Positions 26,426 through 35,518 of a DNA stretch of 64,000 nt are shown here, in pieces (position 1 is the stretch's first letter; each line of letters starts with the position of its first letter). The notes beneath the pieces are model-generated. The model was given only the letters and a program-made list of their open reading frames with translations, was not told where the DNA came from and searched no databases. The stretch comes from Pseudomonadota bacterium. GTDB taxonomy: Bacteria > Desulfobacterota > Syntrophobacteria > Syntrophobacterales > Syntrophobacteraceae. The stretch spans positions 3,796 to 67,795 of the forward strand of contig JAEZHY010000077.1 in the NCBI GenBank assembly GCA_023416335.1, in the 5' to 3' direction. Position numbers and translations under genes: made by a program.

Positions 26426-27832
26426 ATGGGAACAGCGAGCAGACGCCGAAGTGACGTGCAAAGCGCGAGAAGCTTTGCAAGCCTAGTTTGTGTGGGGTTG
26501 CTGGGCATTCCTTTCTACGCCTGTCACTCCCAGTACGCGCAACAAATTCAATACTCCGGGGTTGGCTCATTTGCATCATCATTTCCATACCGGGTTGCGC
26601 CGCTCGAAATACTTTACCTGATCGGCGCATGGGTTGCCTATCGCTGCAGACCGGTTGAAACGAAAACCGCCGGCATTTATTCAGTTTTGTTTTTTTCCAT
26701 CCTGTATCGACTGCTCCTCATTCCTGCCCCGCCTCTCCTGTCATCCGACATGTACCGGTATATTTGGGATGGAAGGGTTCAGGCTCACGGCTTCAATCCA
26801 TATCAATATCCTCCGGGTGACAGTGCCCTTGCCGCGCTTCGGGATAAAGTCATCTATCCCTGCATAAATCGACATGAATCTCAAACAATCTATCCCGCCG
26901 GAGCCCAGATGCTTTTCAATTTGCTCAACCGGCTGAAAATAAGGAGCATTTCCGGCTTCAAAGCAGTAGTCGCCTTATTCGATGTGGGTTCGATTCTCCT
27001 TTTGATGACGCTCCTGGCAAGCATGGGTCTGGCACGTGAAAGGGTGTTGATATATGCATGGAACCCTCTGGTGATCTATGAACTCGCCGGCAGCGGGCAC
27101 CTGGAGGGATTCGTGCTCTTTTTCGTTCTTCTATCGCTTTTTTTGCTGGTGAAAGGCCGGACGTCTGCATCCGTATCCAGCCTTGCTCTGGCGGCGTCCG
27201 TGAAATTGTATCCGGTGATTCTGTTGCCTGCATTTCTCGGGAAGAAGAAGTTACGAGGATGCTTACTATTCTGCGTGATTTTTCTCCTGACCTACCTGCC
27301 TTACCTTGGAGTTGGTGAAAAGATAGTGGGTTTTCTTCCAAAATACCTGGAAGATCCCGGTGAGAGTTTTAATCTTGGGCTCAAGGCCTACCTCATACAG
27401 TTATTTCCAAAAGCAGATCCCATAGTATTCACATGGGTTTTCGCCGTATTTCTTCTCTGTGTGGCCGGGTTTATATCGGCAAAGCAAAAGGACGCCATAT
27501 CCGCCCTGAAATTTTCCTATTACCTGGTAAGCCTTCAGATCGTCTTTACCTCGGCTTCGCTCCACCCATGGTATGTTATCTGGGTTATCCCTTTTCTTGC
27601 TCTTGTCCCCTCTCCTGCGTGGTTTTATTTCTCCTTTGCTGTCTGCTTTTCCTACCTGGCGTACGGATTGCCCGGAGAAATTCTTCCCGAGTGGGTAAGA
27701 AACACGGAATACATCCCCTTTTTCCTGTTACTGGGCGGGGAGTTTTTCATCCTCAACAGGCAGGTTGCAGACTGGTTTCCTTTGAGGTTTCAGAAAGAAG
27801 AACGGGCTTTCGCATTGCGGGAGATTGATTGA
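26426..27832 (+). CDS. Polytopic membrane glycosyltransferase (GT-C, GT87-like)
   Basis: 468 residues, about ten to twelve membrane spans. The first periplasmic loop has the family's SDMYRYIWDGRVQAHGFNPY segment, whose Asp is the likely catalytic base, as in polyprenyl-phosphate-mannose-dependent transferases. It probably transfers a sugar from a polyprenyl-phosphate donor outside the cytoplasmic membrane; the neighbouring DPM1-like gene would make that donor. The first ~18 residues look atypical; the true start may be later. First gene of the operon that continues to 33347. Confidence 0.8.
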   Translation: MGTASRRRSDVQSARSFASLVCVGLLGIPFYACHSQYAQQIQYSGVGSFASSFPYRVAPLEILYLIGAWVAYRCRPVETKTAGIYSVLFFSILYRLLLIPAPPLLSSDMYRYIWDGRVQAHGFNPYQYPPGDSALAALRDKVIYPCINRHESQTIYPAGAQMLFNLLNRLKIRSISGFKAVVALFDVGSILLLMTLLASMGLARERVLIYAWNPLVIYELAGSGHLEGFVLFFVLLSLFLLVKGRTSASVSSLALAASVKLYPVILLPAFLGKKKLRGCLLFCVIFLLTYLPYLGVGEKIVGFLPKYLEDPGESFNLGLKAYLIQLFPKADPIVFTWVFAVFLLCVAGFISAKQKDAISALKFSYYLVSLQIVFTSASLHPWYVIWVIPFLALVPSPAWFYFSFAVCFSYLAYGLPGEILPEWVRNTEYIPFFLLLGGEFFILNRQVADWFPLRFQKEERAFALREID

Positions 27833-27833
27833 A

Positions 27834-28514
27834 ATGAAAGTCTCGGTCGTAATACCGGCTTTTAATGAGGAAGATGCTATCGAGGCCGTGGTCAAGGCGC
27901 TTCCACCCGGCTTTGTAGAGGAAGTCATCGTGGTGGACAACGGTTCGACAGACGCTACGGCGGTCAGGGCCGCGGAGGCGGGAGCGCGTGTGGTGAGAGA
28001 GGCTCGGAGGGGCTACGGGGCTGCATGTTACGCCGGCTTCACGGCGGATCGCGATGCGGATGTAATTGTCTTTCTGGATGGCGACAACAGTGACGATCCG
28101 GCCGAATTGCCTCGCTTGCTGGCGCCAATCGAGAGGGGGCAGGCTGACCTGGTAATCGGCTCCAGGCTGTCCGGGTCTCTGGAACCGGAGACCATGCCTT
28201 CTCACGCCCGGCTGGGGAATTGGCTCGTTGCGTGGTTCATGCGCAGTGCTTATAAAGTTGAGATCACCGATATCGGATCGTTTCGGGCCGTTCGCAAAGA
28301 TGTCCTGTTATCACTGGGCATGGAACAGATGACCTTCGGCTGGCCGGTCGAGATGCTGGTCAAAGCAGCCAGACGAGGGGCCAGGATAGTCGAAATCCCG
28401 GTAAGTCACAGAAAGCGCATCGGAATATCTAAAGTCTCAGGGACTCTGAGAGGCACCGTTCTGACAGCCTGCTACATGTTGTGGATTCCCCTGCGTTACT
28501 CCATCCGGAATTGA
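27834..28514 (+). CDS. GT2-family glycosyltransferase, polyprenyl-phosphate sugar synthase-like
   Basis: 226 residues, cytoplasmic GT-A fold: VSVVIPAFNEE at the start, VDNGSTD for nucleotide sugar binding and the metal motif DGDNSDDP. The DPM1-like layout suggests transfer of mannose or glucose to polyprenyl phosphate. I use ATG 27834, right after the previous stop; a TTG at 27825 would overlap it. The C-terminus lacks the membrane domains of longer forms. It is between a GT-C enzyme and the methyltransferase. Confidence 0.85.
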   Translation: MKVSVVIPAFNEEDAIEAVVKALPPGFVEEVIVVDNGSTDATAVRAAEAGARVVREARRGYGAACYAGFTADRDADVIVFLDGDNSDDPAELPRLLAPIERGQADLVIGSRLSGSLEPETMPSHARLGNWLVAWFMRSAYKVEITDIGSFRAVRKDVLLSLGMEQMTFGWPVEMLVKAARRGARIVEIPVSHRKRIGISKVSGTLRGTVLTACYMLWIPLRYSIRN

Positions 28515-28516
28515 GA

Positions 28517-29311
28517 ATGACCGCAACCGCCACTTCGTTCGACCGCAATATCGAAAAATGGCTCCTTTACACACGGAGTGCAAAGGGCCGCATGCTGCAC
28601 GAACTAACACGGCATCACCTCGAACAACAGCTCGTCTCCGTCGAGGGACCGGTGAGAGTGCTCGATGCGGGTTGCGGGTTCGGCGATATGGCTTTCCATT
28701 TCGTCCACAGGGCTAAGGAGCTGGTGCTCCTCGATTTTTCCGAAAGAATGATCGAGGAGGCGAAAAAACGCCTTGCCGAGCGGCATACGGCCATCGACCG
28801 GGAACGAATTACTTTGGTCAGGGCAGCCCTGGAGGAGTTGGAGTCCGGTCTGCCTCAGGGTTCGTTCGATCTGATCATCTGTCACAACACCCTGGAATAC
28901 ACCGGGGATCCGGAAGCGGTCCTGTCGTCGCTGGTGAAAAGACTTGCCCCCGGCGGCCTCCTTTCTCTCGTTGTGTCCAACCGTTTCAGCCAGGTGTTTA
29001 AATTGGCTTTCGCCAACCTCGACCTGGCGGGAGCACGCCTCGCATTTCACAGCGGGAGTTCTACAGCCGATCTGTTCGACAATATTTCCAAGCGCGCCTT
29101 CTCCTTTGAAGAACTCGACGCAATGGTCGGCGATCTCGGGTTGAAAGTGGCGGCGCGTCATGGCATCCGCATATTTACCGACTATTTGCCTGAGAATCTG
29201 GTCGAAGATCCGGCCAACTTTCAGCTCCTTTTGGCACTGGAAAAACAGGCTGCCTCCGAGTTCCCATACATGCATGTCGGCCGCTATCTCCAGGTAATCT
29301 GTGGAAAGTGA
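28517..29311 (+). CDS. Class I SAM methyltransferase, CmoM-like
   Basis: 264 residues. SAM-binding motif VLDAGCGFGD (residue ~48), then LLDFSERMI for the ribose-binding acid, and a post-motif region LAPGGLLSLVVSN. The C-terminal portion (HGIRIFTDYLPEN ... PYMHVGRYLQVI) resembles E. coli CmoM, which methylates the carboxyl of a wobble-uridine modification in tRNA. The operon context (glycosyltransferases and radical SAM proteins) makes a tRNA role uncertain, so it may methylate a pathway carboxylate instead. The stop overlaps the next start as GTGA. Confidence 0.75.
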   Translation: MTATATSFDRNIEKWLLYTRSAKGRMLHELTRHHLEQQLVSVEGPVRVLDAGCGFGDMAFHFVHRAKELVLLDFSERMIEEAKKRLAERHTAIDRERITLVRAALEELESGLPQGSFDLIICHNTLEYTGDPEAVLSSLVKRLAPGGLLSLVVSNRFSQVFKLAFANLDLAGARLAFHSGSSTADLFDNISKRAFSFEELDAMVGDLGLKVAARHGIRIFTDYLPENLVEDPANFQLLLALEKQAASEFPYMHVGRYLQVICGK

Positions 29312-30336
29312 GTTTCCTCAAAGAAAGGGCAGGGATGGGCTTCTCAGTCGGGTTGGGCCTTACGAACGATTGCGACCTGAAATGCGCGCACTGCTACAGG
29401 CCGCGAGGACAGATTCATAACCTGACCCTGCGTGATGTTCAGCTTATCTGCGAGAGCCTGCCAATCGGCTCTATCGGATTGGGGACCGGCGAGAACGGGC
29501 TGAACCCGGAATACTTCCCGATCATCGACTATCTCCGAGAGCGCCGGATCCCGGTAACCCTCGCTTCGAACGGCTTCACGGTCCAGGCCACCCCTGACGA
29601 AATTCTCAAAACTTTTCGCGATGTGGAGTTTTCCATCGATTTTCCGACCGAGAAGGAACAGAACGCATTCCGGGGGGAAGGAAACTGGCGTCGCGTTTTG
29701 AGCTGCATGGAGAGGTGCAGAAAGCTGGGAATGGAAGTTTCCATCCTGGCCGTGCTCATGAACGTAAATTTCGACAAATTGGGAGAGTTGGCAAAGCTGG
29801 TCGGATCATTCGGCTGCAATCTAAGGGTGAACGTTTTCCAGCCGGTGCGCAACAGGGATTTCATGCCTTCCTACCATCAATACTGGGATGCCTATCGCAT
29901 CCTTTTCGATCATAGCGCGCTGATCAGTTGCACGGAACCGCTCGTCAATACTTTTTCCGGGCTGAACACACTGCGTGGTTCGCCGTGCGGGTGCAGAAGC
30001 ATTCGAATCACACCGCTCAAAGAGGTGCTGCCATGCGTGTACTGGCCTGGAGGAAAGGTGTCGCTGGTCCAACTCGTGGAATTGAAAGAAAGCGTATTTG
30101 ACACGCCTCACTTTCAGGAATCAAGGCGGATACCCGGGGGATGCGAGGCATGCCGGCACGCAGCCAATTGTCGCGGCGGCTGCCGCAGCAGGGCACTTCT
30201 GCTTGGAGGCGCCGACGGTCCGGACACATTCTGCCCCCTGCGCCGAGGGGACTTTCGGCAGCTAAGCCTGACTCCTTACAGTGAAAAAAGACTTCTTCGA
30301 TCTCAAAGCATATGTACAACCATAGTGAGGGGATAA
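29308..30336 (+). CDS. Radical SAM protein with SPASM-like C-terminus, first
   Basis: 342 residues. The radical SAM [4Fe-4S] motif is CDLKCAHC (Cys22, Cys26, Cys29), which cleaves SAM to a 5'-deoxyadenosyl radical. The C-terminal cysteines CGCRS ... LPCVY ... CEACRHAANCRGGC (about 230-300) suit a SPASM domain that holds extra clusters. SPASM enzymes usually modify peptides or carbohydrates (e.g. sulfatase maturation, mycofactocin). The start is GTG 29308, overlapping the methyltransferase stop, so the two are translationally coupled. No precursor peptide is evident next to it. Confidence 0.88.
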   Translation: MSFLKERAGMGFSVGLGLTNDCDLKCAHCYRPRGQIHNLTLRDVQLICESLPIGSIGLGTGENGLNPEYFPIIDYLRERRIPVTLASNGFTVQATPDEILKTFRDVEFSIDFPTEKEQNAFRGEGNWRRVLSCMERCRKLGMEVSILAVLMNVNFDKLGELAKLVGSFGCNLRVNVFQPVRNRDFMPSYHQYWDAYRILFDHSALISCTEPLVNTFSGLNTLRGSPCGCRSIRITPLKEVLPCVYWPGGKVSLVQLVELKESVFDTPHFQESRRIPGGCEACRHAANCRGGCRSRALLLGGADGPDTFCPLRRGDFRQLSLTPYSEKRLLRSQSICTTIVRG

Positions 30337-30341
30337 ACGAT

Positions 30342-31358
30342 GTGACGATGAATCCCACAGCAATGCAACAGGTTGCGCTCCCCGAATGCCTGTACCTGGA
30401 AGTGACGAACCGCTGCAATCTGAGATGCCGCGCCTGTGTACATTATCGAGGCATGCCCGAGGCCCCGCGGGACCTTTCGTTCGATGAGGTCATGCGGGTC
30501 GCGGATCAAGTCCCCGGCTTGAAAAGGGCCGTGCTTCACGGCATAGGGGAACCTCTTCTCAACAAAGAACTCCCGCGTATCATCCGCAGCCTGAAAGACA
30601 GAGGCGTTCACGTCCTTTTCAATTCGAACGGGCTTCTTCTGAGTCCTGAGTTGGCGCGCGAATTGGTTGCCAGCGGACTCGACGAGTTCCGTGTCTCTTT
30701 GGATGCCGCCACGGAATCCACCTATGCCGCCGTCCGGGGCGCTGAGAGATTCTCCGAGGTGATGAAGAACCTTGCCGTGCTCATCGGGACGCGTAAACAA
30801 GGCGCTCGGCCAAGGCCGTATGTATCGGCCTGGATGGTGGGAACACTGGAGAATGTGCGCGATCTGCCGGATATGATCCGACTCGCTTCGCAGGCCGAAA
30901 TCGACGAGGTCTACCTTCAACGATTGGTCTATCCTCTGGATGGGCCGGGCTATGGATTGGCTGAACGCGGAAAAGCAATTTCCATTTCCATGGAGGAAGT
31001 GCGGAAAATCGTCGACAGGGGTACGGAATTGAGCAGGCAACTGAATGTCAGGCTGACGGCATCCGGATTGGCCGCCCCGGGTGAAAGCCTGTGCCGCGAG
31101 CCGAGGGGAAAAGCCCCATGGCGCCGGTGCAAAAGACCGTGGGAAGTTGCCTACATGACGGCCTGGGGCAATCTTCTGCCCTGCTGCATCGCTCCGTTTT
31201 CCACTCTCGACTACGATTCTCTGGTCCTTGGGAATGTGTTCGATGAGGGCTTTGCAGAGGTTTGGAAAGGGGGGAAGTACCAGGAATTCCGCAAAAGACA
31301 TCAATCATCCAGCCCCCCTGAAAGCTGTCGCGGGTGCGGTGTCGAATGGAGCATTTGA
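30342..31358 (+). CDS. Radical SAM protein with SPASM-like C-terminus, second
   Basis: 338 residues. The CX3CX2C motif is CNLRCRAC (Cys25, Cys29, Cys32). C-terminal cysteines (CKRPW, LPCCIAPF, then CRGCG) and the block GNVFDEGFAEVWKGGKYQEFRKRH are typical of SPASM/twitch proteins. Start: GTG 30342 has GAGGGG nine bases upstream; ATG 30312 and 30348 are alternatives. It diverges strongly from its neighbour at 29308, so the two have different jobs in the same pathway. Confidence 0.85.
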   Translation: MTMNPTAMQQVALPECLYLEVTNRCNLRCRACVHYRGMPEAPRDLSFDEVMRVADQVPGLKRAVLHGIGEPLLNKELPRIIRSLKDRGVHVLFNSNGLLLSPELARELVASGLDEFRVSLDAATESTYAAVRGAERFSEVMKNLAVLIGTRKQGARPRPYVSAWMVGTLENVRDLPDMIRLASQAEIDEVYLQRLVYPLDGPGYGLAERGKAISISMEEVRKIVDRGTELSRQLNVRLTASGLAAPGESLCREPRGKAPWRRCKRPWEVAYMTAWGNLLPCCIAPFSTLDYDSLVLGNVFDEGFAEVWKGGKYQEFRKRHQSSSPPESCRGCGVEWSI

Positions 31359-31365
31359 GGCATAA

Positions 31366-32082
31366 GTGAGAGCAATTGTAGTCGTAGTAGCCAAAGAGCC
31401 GGTTGCGAAACAGGTGAAGACGCGCCTGTGCCCCGATCTCGATCCTGCCCGGGCCGCCGAGATATACACCCTGTTCGTCCAGGACATGGTGGAAGAGATG
31501 TCCGGGCTGTACAGAACAGAGGCCGGTCACATTAGACTTGCTCTCGCCTATAGTCCCGAGGGAGCACGGAGAACGTTCGACAGCATACTGCCGCCACATG
31601 TGCTTACCTTTCCTCAGCGGGGAGCCGACCTCGGAGAAAGACTGGCGAATATCTTCGAGAAGCTTTACGCCGAGAGCTACGACCAGGTCCACATCATAAA
31701 CAGTGACAGCCCGGATATGCCGTGCTCTCTCATCCTTGAATCCACGGAGCTTCTGCGGAAACCGGAAATCGATCTGGTGCTGGGTCCATGCAGGGATGGA
31801 GGCTACTACCTTGTCGGGCTGAAGAGACCCATCCCGGAGCTTTTTCAGGAAATCCCGTGGAGCACCGACCGCGTATTGGCTTCGACACTTGAACGCGCCC
31901 ATGCGTCGGGGCTGTCGTGCGCGCTTCTGAGTCCCTGGTATGACATTGACACCTATGACGATCTGGTGCTGTTCTTTGACCGCAACAAAAACAGAAAAGA
32001 TGGATGCGGGCCGGGCTGGAGGACGCTTAAGTACCTGAGGGACAAGCGGATAGCGGCTCATTTGAAGGAGGAGTGCAAATGA
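31366..32082 (+). CDS. GT-A-fold nucleotidyl/glycosyltransferase, TIGR04282/DUF2064 family
   Basis: 238 residues. N-terminal AKEPVAKQVKTRL resembles the first phosphate-binding loop; INSDSPDMP and GPCRDGGYYLVGL hold the acidic pair and the GGY motif of this family. In other genomes relatives accompany a GT2 gene and radical SAM genes, as in arsenosugar clusters; no ArsS-like or ArsM-like gene is seen here. The GTG start at 31366 is preceded by GAGG. Its stop overlaps the next gene. Confidence 0.8.
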   Translation: MRAIVVVVAKEPVAKQVKTRLCPDLDPARAAEIYTLFVQDMVEEMSGLYRTEAGHIRLALAYSPEGARRTFDSILPPHVLTFPQRGADLGERLANIFEKLYAESYDQVHIINSDSPDMPCSLILESTELLRKPEIDLVLGPCRDGGYYLVGLKRPIPELFQEIPWSTDRVLASTLERAHASGLSCALLSPWYDIDTYDDLVLFFDRNKNRKDGCGPGWRTLKYLRDKRIAAHLKEECK

Positions 32083-32705
32083 ATCCCTTTTCCGACGCCT
32101 TGGCGTTCCTGATGCGAGGCGAATGGCCCATATACCTTTTCTGGCTTCTTCTGATAGGAGGCGTGATCGCGGCGGTCTGGAACCTGAGCGTCGACCCGGC
32201 GCAGCGTACCATAAAGCACGTATGGATGTGCATCGCCCGCGTTTTACTTGGAAGCATGTGGTGGCAGCAGACGCTCTGGAAGTTGCCGCCCTATTATACC
32301 GATCTCCCATCTGTACCGAACAGCGGGTTGAAACACTGGATGATGGAAATGGTCAATAGCGCTGCTTTCAGCATTCAAAGCTCGTTTGTGAAGGATATCG
32401 TCCTGCCTCACTTCAATATCTTCGCCCCGATGGTTTATAGTGTTGAAGTCCTTATCGCCACCTCACTGATCCTGGGCATCTTCACTCGCCTGTGGGCAGG
32501 GATCGGGGCGCTGATGGCCGTAAATCTCTGGCTCGGTCTCTATCGTTCGCCTTCCGAATGGCCCTGGACCTACTTTTTCCTGGTCCTGTTGCAGGTGACC
32601 TTCGCGGTTTTACAGGCGGGCCGAAGTCTGGGTATCGATGCTGCAATAGTCAGAAGGCTGGGCAGGCGATCAAAACCTCTTCGAATAATGGGTTTAATCA
32701 CTTGA
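32079..32705 (+). CDS. DoxX-like membrane protein
   Basis: 208 residues, about four membrane spans (near residues 15-37, 48-66, 110-130 and 155-180) with a long loop after the first two, as in DoxX/terminal-quinol-oxidase DoxD-related proteins. ATG 32079 overlaps the upstream stop (ATGA), with AGGAGG seven bases before it. The family has varied uses (quinone-linked redox, membrane partner of thiosulfate or other oxidations). Its role in this operon is unknown. Confidence 0.7.
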   Translation: MNPFSDALAFLMRGEWPIYLFWLLLIGGVIAAVWNLSVDPAQRTIKHVWMCIARVLLGSMWWQQTLWKLPPYYTDLPSVPNSGLKHWMMEMVNSAAFSIQSSFVKDIVLPHFNIFAPMVYSVEVLIATSLILGIFTRLWAGIGALMAVNLWLGLYRSPSEWPWTYFFLVLLQVTFAVLQAGRSLGIDAAIVRRLGRRSKPLRIMGLIT

Positions 32706-32735
32706 GCCATGATTATACAGGTGAGGAAGTTGGTA

Positions 32736-33347
32736 ATGGCTGGTGAAACGGTCAATATACTGCTCTTCCTGGCGCAGGGTTTTGAAGACCTTGAAGCCGC
32801 GGCAGTGCTCGATGTATTTGGATGGACCCATTACAGGGAAGAGATAGATAAAGCCGCGGTGACGACAGCCGCCTTCCACGAAAACGTGAAAGGCCGGTTC
32901 GGTATGCAGGTAAGACCCGATCTTCTCTACTCTCAGGTCGACTCCGCGAGGTATCATGCCCTGGTCATACCGGGAGGCTTTCACAGTCACGGGTATAATG
33001 AAGCCTACGATCCCCGGGTTCATCGGCTGGTCCACGATATACACTCGCGCGGCGGGTATATAGCTACCATGTGTGTTGGAATCCTTCCGGTAGCCGATTC
33101 CGGTCTTCTCCAGGGGAAAAAAGCGACGACCTACCCCTATAGCCGCAACCATGATAATCTCGGCAGATTGAAGGCGGGAGGCGCCGAGGCGGTAAATCGA
33201 GCGGTTGTGATCGATAACAGGATCATCTCGTGCGCGGGCCCCGGAGCAGCTCTTGAAGTTGCCTTCCTGTTGATGGAACTCCTCATGGGCCCGGCAACCG
33301 TCCGCAATGTCCGGCGCTATATGCTTTTCAGGGAGATGTCTGATTGA
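32736..33347 (+). CDS. DJ-1/PfpI (ThiJ) superfamily protein
   Basis: About 203 residues from ATG 32736 (GAGG nine bases upstream); ATG 32709 is possible but lacks an RBS. The nucleophile elbow is ATMCVGILPVADSGLL, with Cys the nucleophile; the family's Glu lies early, in FEDLEAA. ALVIPGG is the strand before the elbow. Relatives deglycate, hydrate isocyanides or act as amidotransferase-like proteins. It is the last gene of the operon. Confidence 0.85.
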   Translation: MAGETVNILLFLAQGFEDLEAAAVLDVFGWTHYREEIDKAAVTTAAFHENVKGRFGMQVRPDLLYSQVDSARYHALVIPGGFHSHGYNEAYDPRVHRLVHDIHSRGGYIATMCVGILPVADSGLLQGKKATTYPYSRNHDNLGRLKAGGAEAVNRAVVIDNRIISCAGPGAALEVAFLLMELLMGPATVRNVRRYMLFREMSD

Positions 33348-34057
33348 GGTCAAGCGACGCCCCAAAACTGGGTTCGTCTATCGAGACAGGCGAGATCGAA
33401 GTCAAAAGCCCAAGCCGTCTCGCGGCACAGCACAGGAAATGCCAAATTATGCAGCACATTGCAGGCACAGACCTGCCTTCCGATATCGAATAGCAGGTGC
33501 TCCTTCTTTGGGGCACCCTTTTAAGCTTCAAACTCCGTACATCAGGCAGTTGTTATGATTCAATTGCCAATCTCCAGATATGCTCTCGTCAAGCACGGAA
33601 TCGAGGTCGTGGCTGTACACAACCACATGGTGACCGAGAGTCCGAGGATTTTCTTCCTGCACTACTGGGGAGAAGGGCCGGCCGACAAACTGGCTGAAGG
33701 ACTCAAGGCTGCCCTCGCCCGAACAGGGACTGCGATCGGTTGATGCCGGCAGCTCTTCCGAGACGATAGAGGGCTTCTCTCTCTATGAGAAGTCTTCTGC
33801 GTTTCAGCAACCGGAGAGTTTTGTTTTCCTAAATATGTGGGTCCACTGATATCCCGCCCGCCGGAAATCATCTTCGAGCGGAAGAGAAGTACAGATTACT
33901 TTCGGAAACTGCGAGCAGGTTACTGGTATCCGAAAATTCACCAGGCTGGAAAAACGGGGAATCCTCCACCCTCCGACATCAATAATTATTCTTCGCACCT
34001 TCGCGTGACAACAGCAGGGAGTTGGTCCTCTCGAGCCGGGAGAAGCCGAAATTCGGC
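33348..34057. other. Intergenic region with a gene fragment
   Basis: Besides the DUF1259 fragment (33580-33780) I see no gene. The DNA after ~33800 has no recognisable structure. Confidence 0.5.
33580..33780 (+). pseudogene. Copy of the 3' end of the DUF1259 gene (25534-25735)
   Basis: Nearly identical to 25534-25735, including LVKHGIEVVAVHNHMV and PRIFFLHYWGEG and the stop codon TGA; past the stop, similarity fades within ~40 bp. A short open frame (33555-33743) covers it but begins in unrelated DNA and lacks a signal peptide, so it is a relic. The copy is in the same direction as its source, 8.05 kb away. Confidence 0.9.
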
Positions 34058-35119
34058 TTACATCCACCGTTTTTTTCTGAAGAAGAACAGCATCAGGAGA
34101 GCGATTGCAAGCATGAGCAGCAGAACCGCCGGGTATCCGAATTGCCATTTCAGTTCGGGCATATGTTCGAAGTTCATGCCGTAAATGCCTGCAATAACCG
34201 TCAGGGGCATGAAGATGGTGGTTATGATGGTCAGCACTTTCATTACCTCGTTAAGCCTGTTGCTCGTCGCCGTAAGATAGATGGTCAGTAGTTCTGTCAG
34301 GGTTTCTCTGTAAATTTCCGTGGTGTCGGCTGCCTGGATGGCATGATCATGAACATCCTTATAGTAGATCCTGATGGATTCGCCCACGAAAGGAATATTT
34401 CCGATGGCGAGATCGTTCAGCAGGTCCCTCAGGGGCCAGGCCGCCCGCCGCATTTGAATGAGATTCTTTCGAATCTCCTGGATCGGTTTGATTGAGTTCT
34501 CCCTTGATGAAACGGCGATCTGTTCCTCGACCGACTCGATTGTTTCCCCCATTTCTTCCAGGACGACGAAATAGTTGTCAACCAAGGTATCGAGCAGCGC
34601 ATATACCAGATAATCGGCCTTCATCTGCCTGATGCGTCCTTTCCCAGCACGCAGGCGATTGGTCAGGGGGACAAAGAGATCGGAGCCTGTCTCGTGCAAA
34701 GATATGACAAGCGAGGGACGCACAATAATGCTCAGTTGCTCGTTGATAATGTTGCCGTTTGACTCGTAAAGCGCTTTTGCGAGGATAAAGGAATAATCTT
34801 CAAAATCTTCGATCTTTGGACGGTGGGTCGTATCGAGAATATCTTCGATGGTAAGCGGATGAAGAGCGAAGATCCTTCCAATCTCAGACAGAACATCCAC
34901 ATTGTGGATGCCTTCGACCCTGATCCATCGCATGGCGGATTTCAATTTCGGAGAAGCGATATCTTCAAGTTTGTCAATGACGATTTCCTCGTACTCACTC
35001 TCGCTGTACTCGTAGACAATGATCTTCACCGCCTCTGCCATTCGCTCGCCAATGTGTACCAATGAACCCGGCGGGAGTCCGGCCTTTATGGATGTCTTAT
35101 GAGCGATACGTTTCTTCAT
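34058..35119 (-). CDS. corA: CorA-family Mg2+/Co2+ transporter
   Basis: About 353 residues. A large N-terminal cytoplasmic domain (1-285) precedes two C-terminal membrane spans; the selectivity motif GMN is present in AGIYGMNFEHMPE, and a positively charged tail KKRW ends the protein, all diagnostic of CorA. ATG 35119 has AGGAG 11 bases upstream; a longer GTG form at 35140 would contain the RBS itself. Single gene, no neighbour of related function. Mg2+ uptake is the likely job. Confidence 0.92.
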   Translation of the reverse strand: MKKRIAHKTSIKAGLPPGSLVHIGERMAEAVKIIVYEYSESEYEEIVIDKLEDIASPKLKSAMRWIRVEGIHNVDVLSEIGRIFALHPLTIEDILDTTHRPKIEDFEDYSFILAKALYESNGNIINEQLSIIVRPSLVISLHETGSDLFVPLTNRLRAGKGRIRQMKADYLVYALLDTLVDNYFVVLEEMGETIESVEEQIAVSSRENSIKPIQEIRKNLIQMRRAAWPLRDLLNDLAIGNIPFVGESIRIYYKDVHDHAIQAADTTEIYRETLTELLTIYLTATSNRLNEVMKVLTIITTIFMPLTVIAGIYGMNFEHMPELKWQFGYPAVLLLMLAIALLMLFFFRKKRWM

Positions 35120-35518
35120 GCCCCGGTAAACTCCTTTCACGCGCCGATTTCATGCGGACCACGGAATGATTCACAACAGTGCGTATAGCGTAGCGCAATT
35201 CAAAGAACAATCCACAATTAAGGCGATCGATAAGGAAGATCCGCTTCTCCCCCGCTCTCTTCCAATCAGCGGGTGATCGCGATCGATATGCATAAATTGT
35301 ATGTCGTGTATTCATTTGGTGCCGGACTGCAAGTTTTTCATGATGACAAACGGCCTGGAGTTCCAGATATATGTCGGTATCGGCAGGCTTTTTCTATCCG
35401 CTGGAAGTTTGGCATGTTCCATGCCTCTGGGAATTCATACATAACAGGATATATGCGGAACGCATCACTCCCTGATGCAGCCCATCCGGTATGAGTATGA
35501 AACGCCCGGGGAAGATTC
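35120..35518. other. Intergenic stretch
   Basis: About 380 bp between divergent genes (CorA and the ceramidase-like protein). It should hold both promoters; I found no repeat or ORF of note. Confidence 0.4.

Noticed and set aside
30303..31304. 333-codon minus-strand open frame
   Set aside because: Antisense to the second radical SAM gene; low-quality composition.
31048..32310. 420-codon minus-strand open frame
   Set aside because: Lies opposite the second radical SAM gene, the GT-A-type gene and the DoxX gene, all with strong motifs and overlapping starts.
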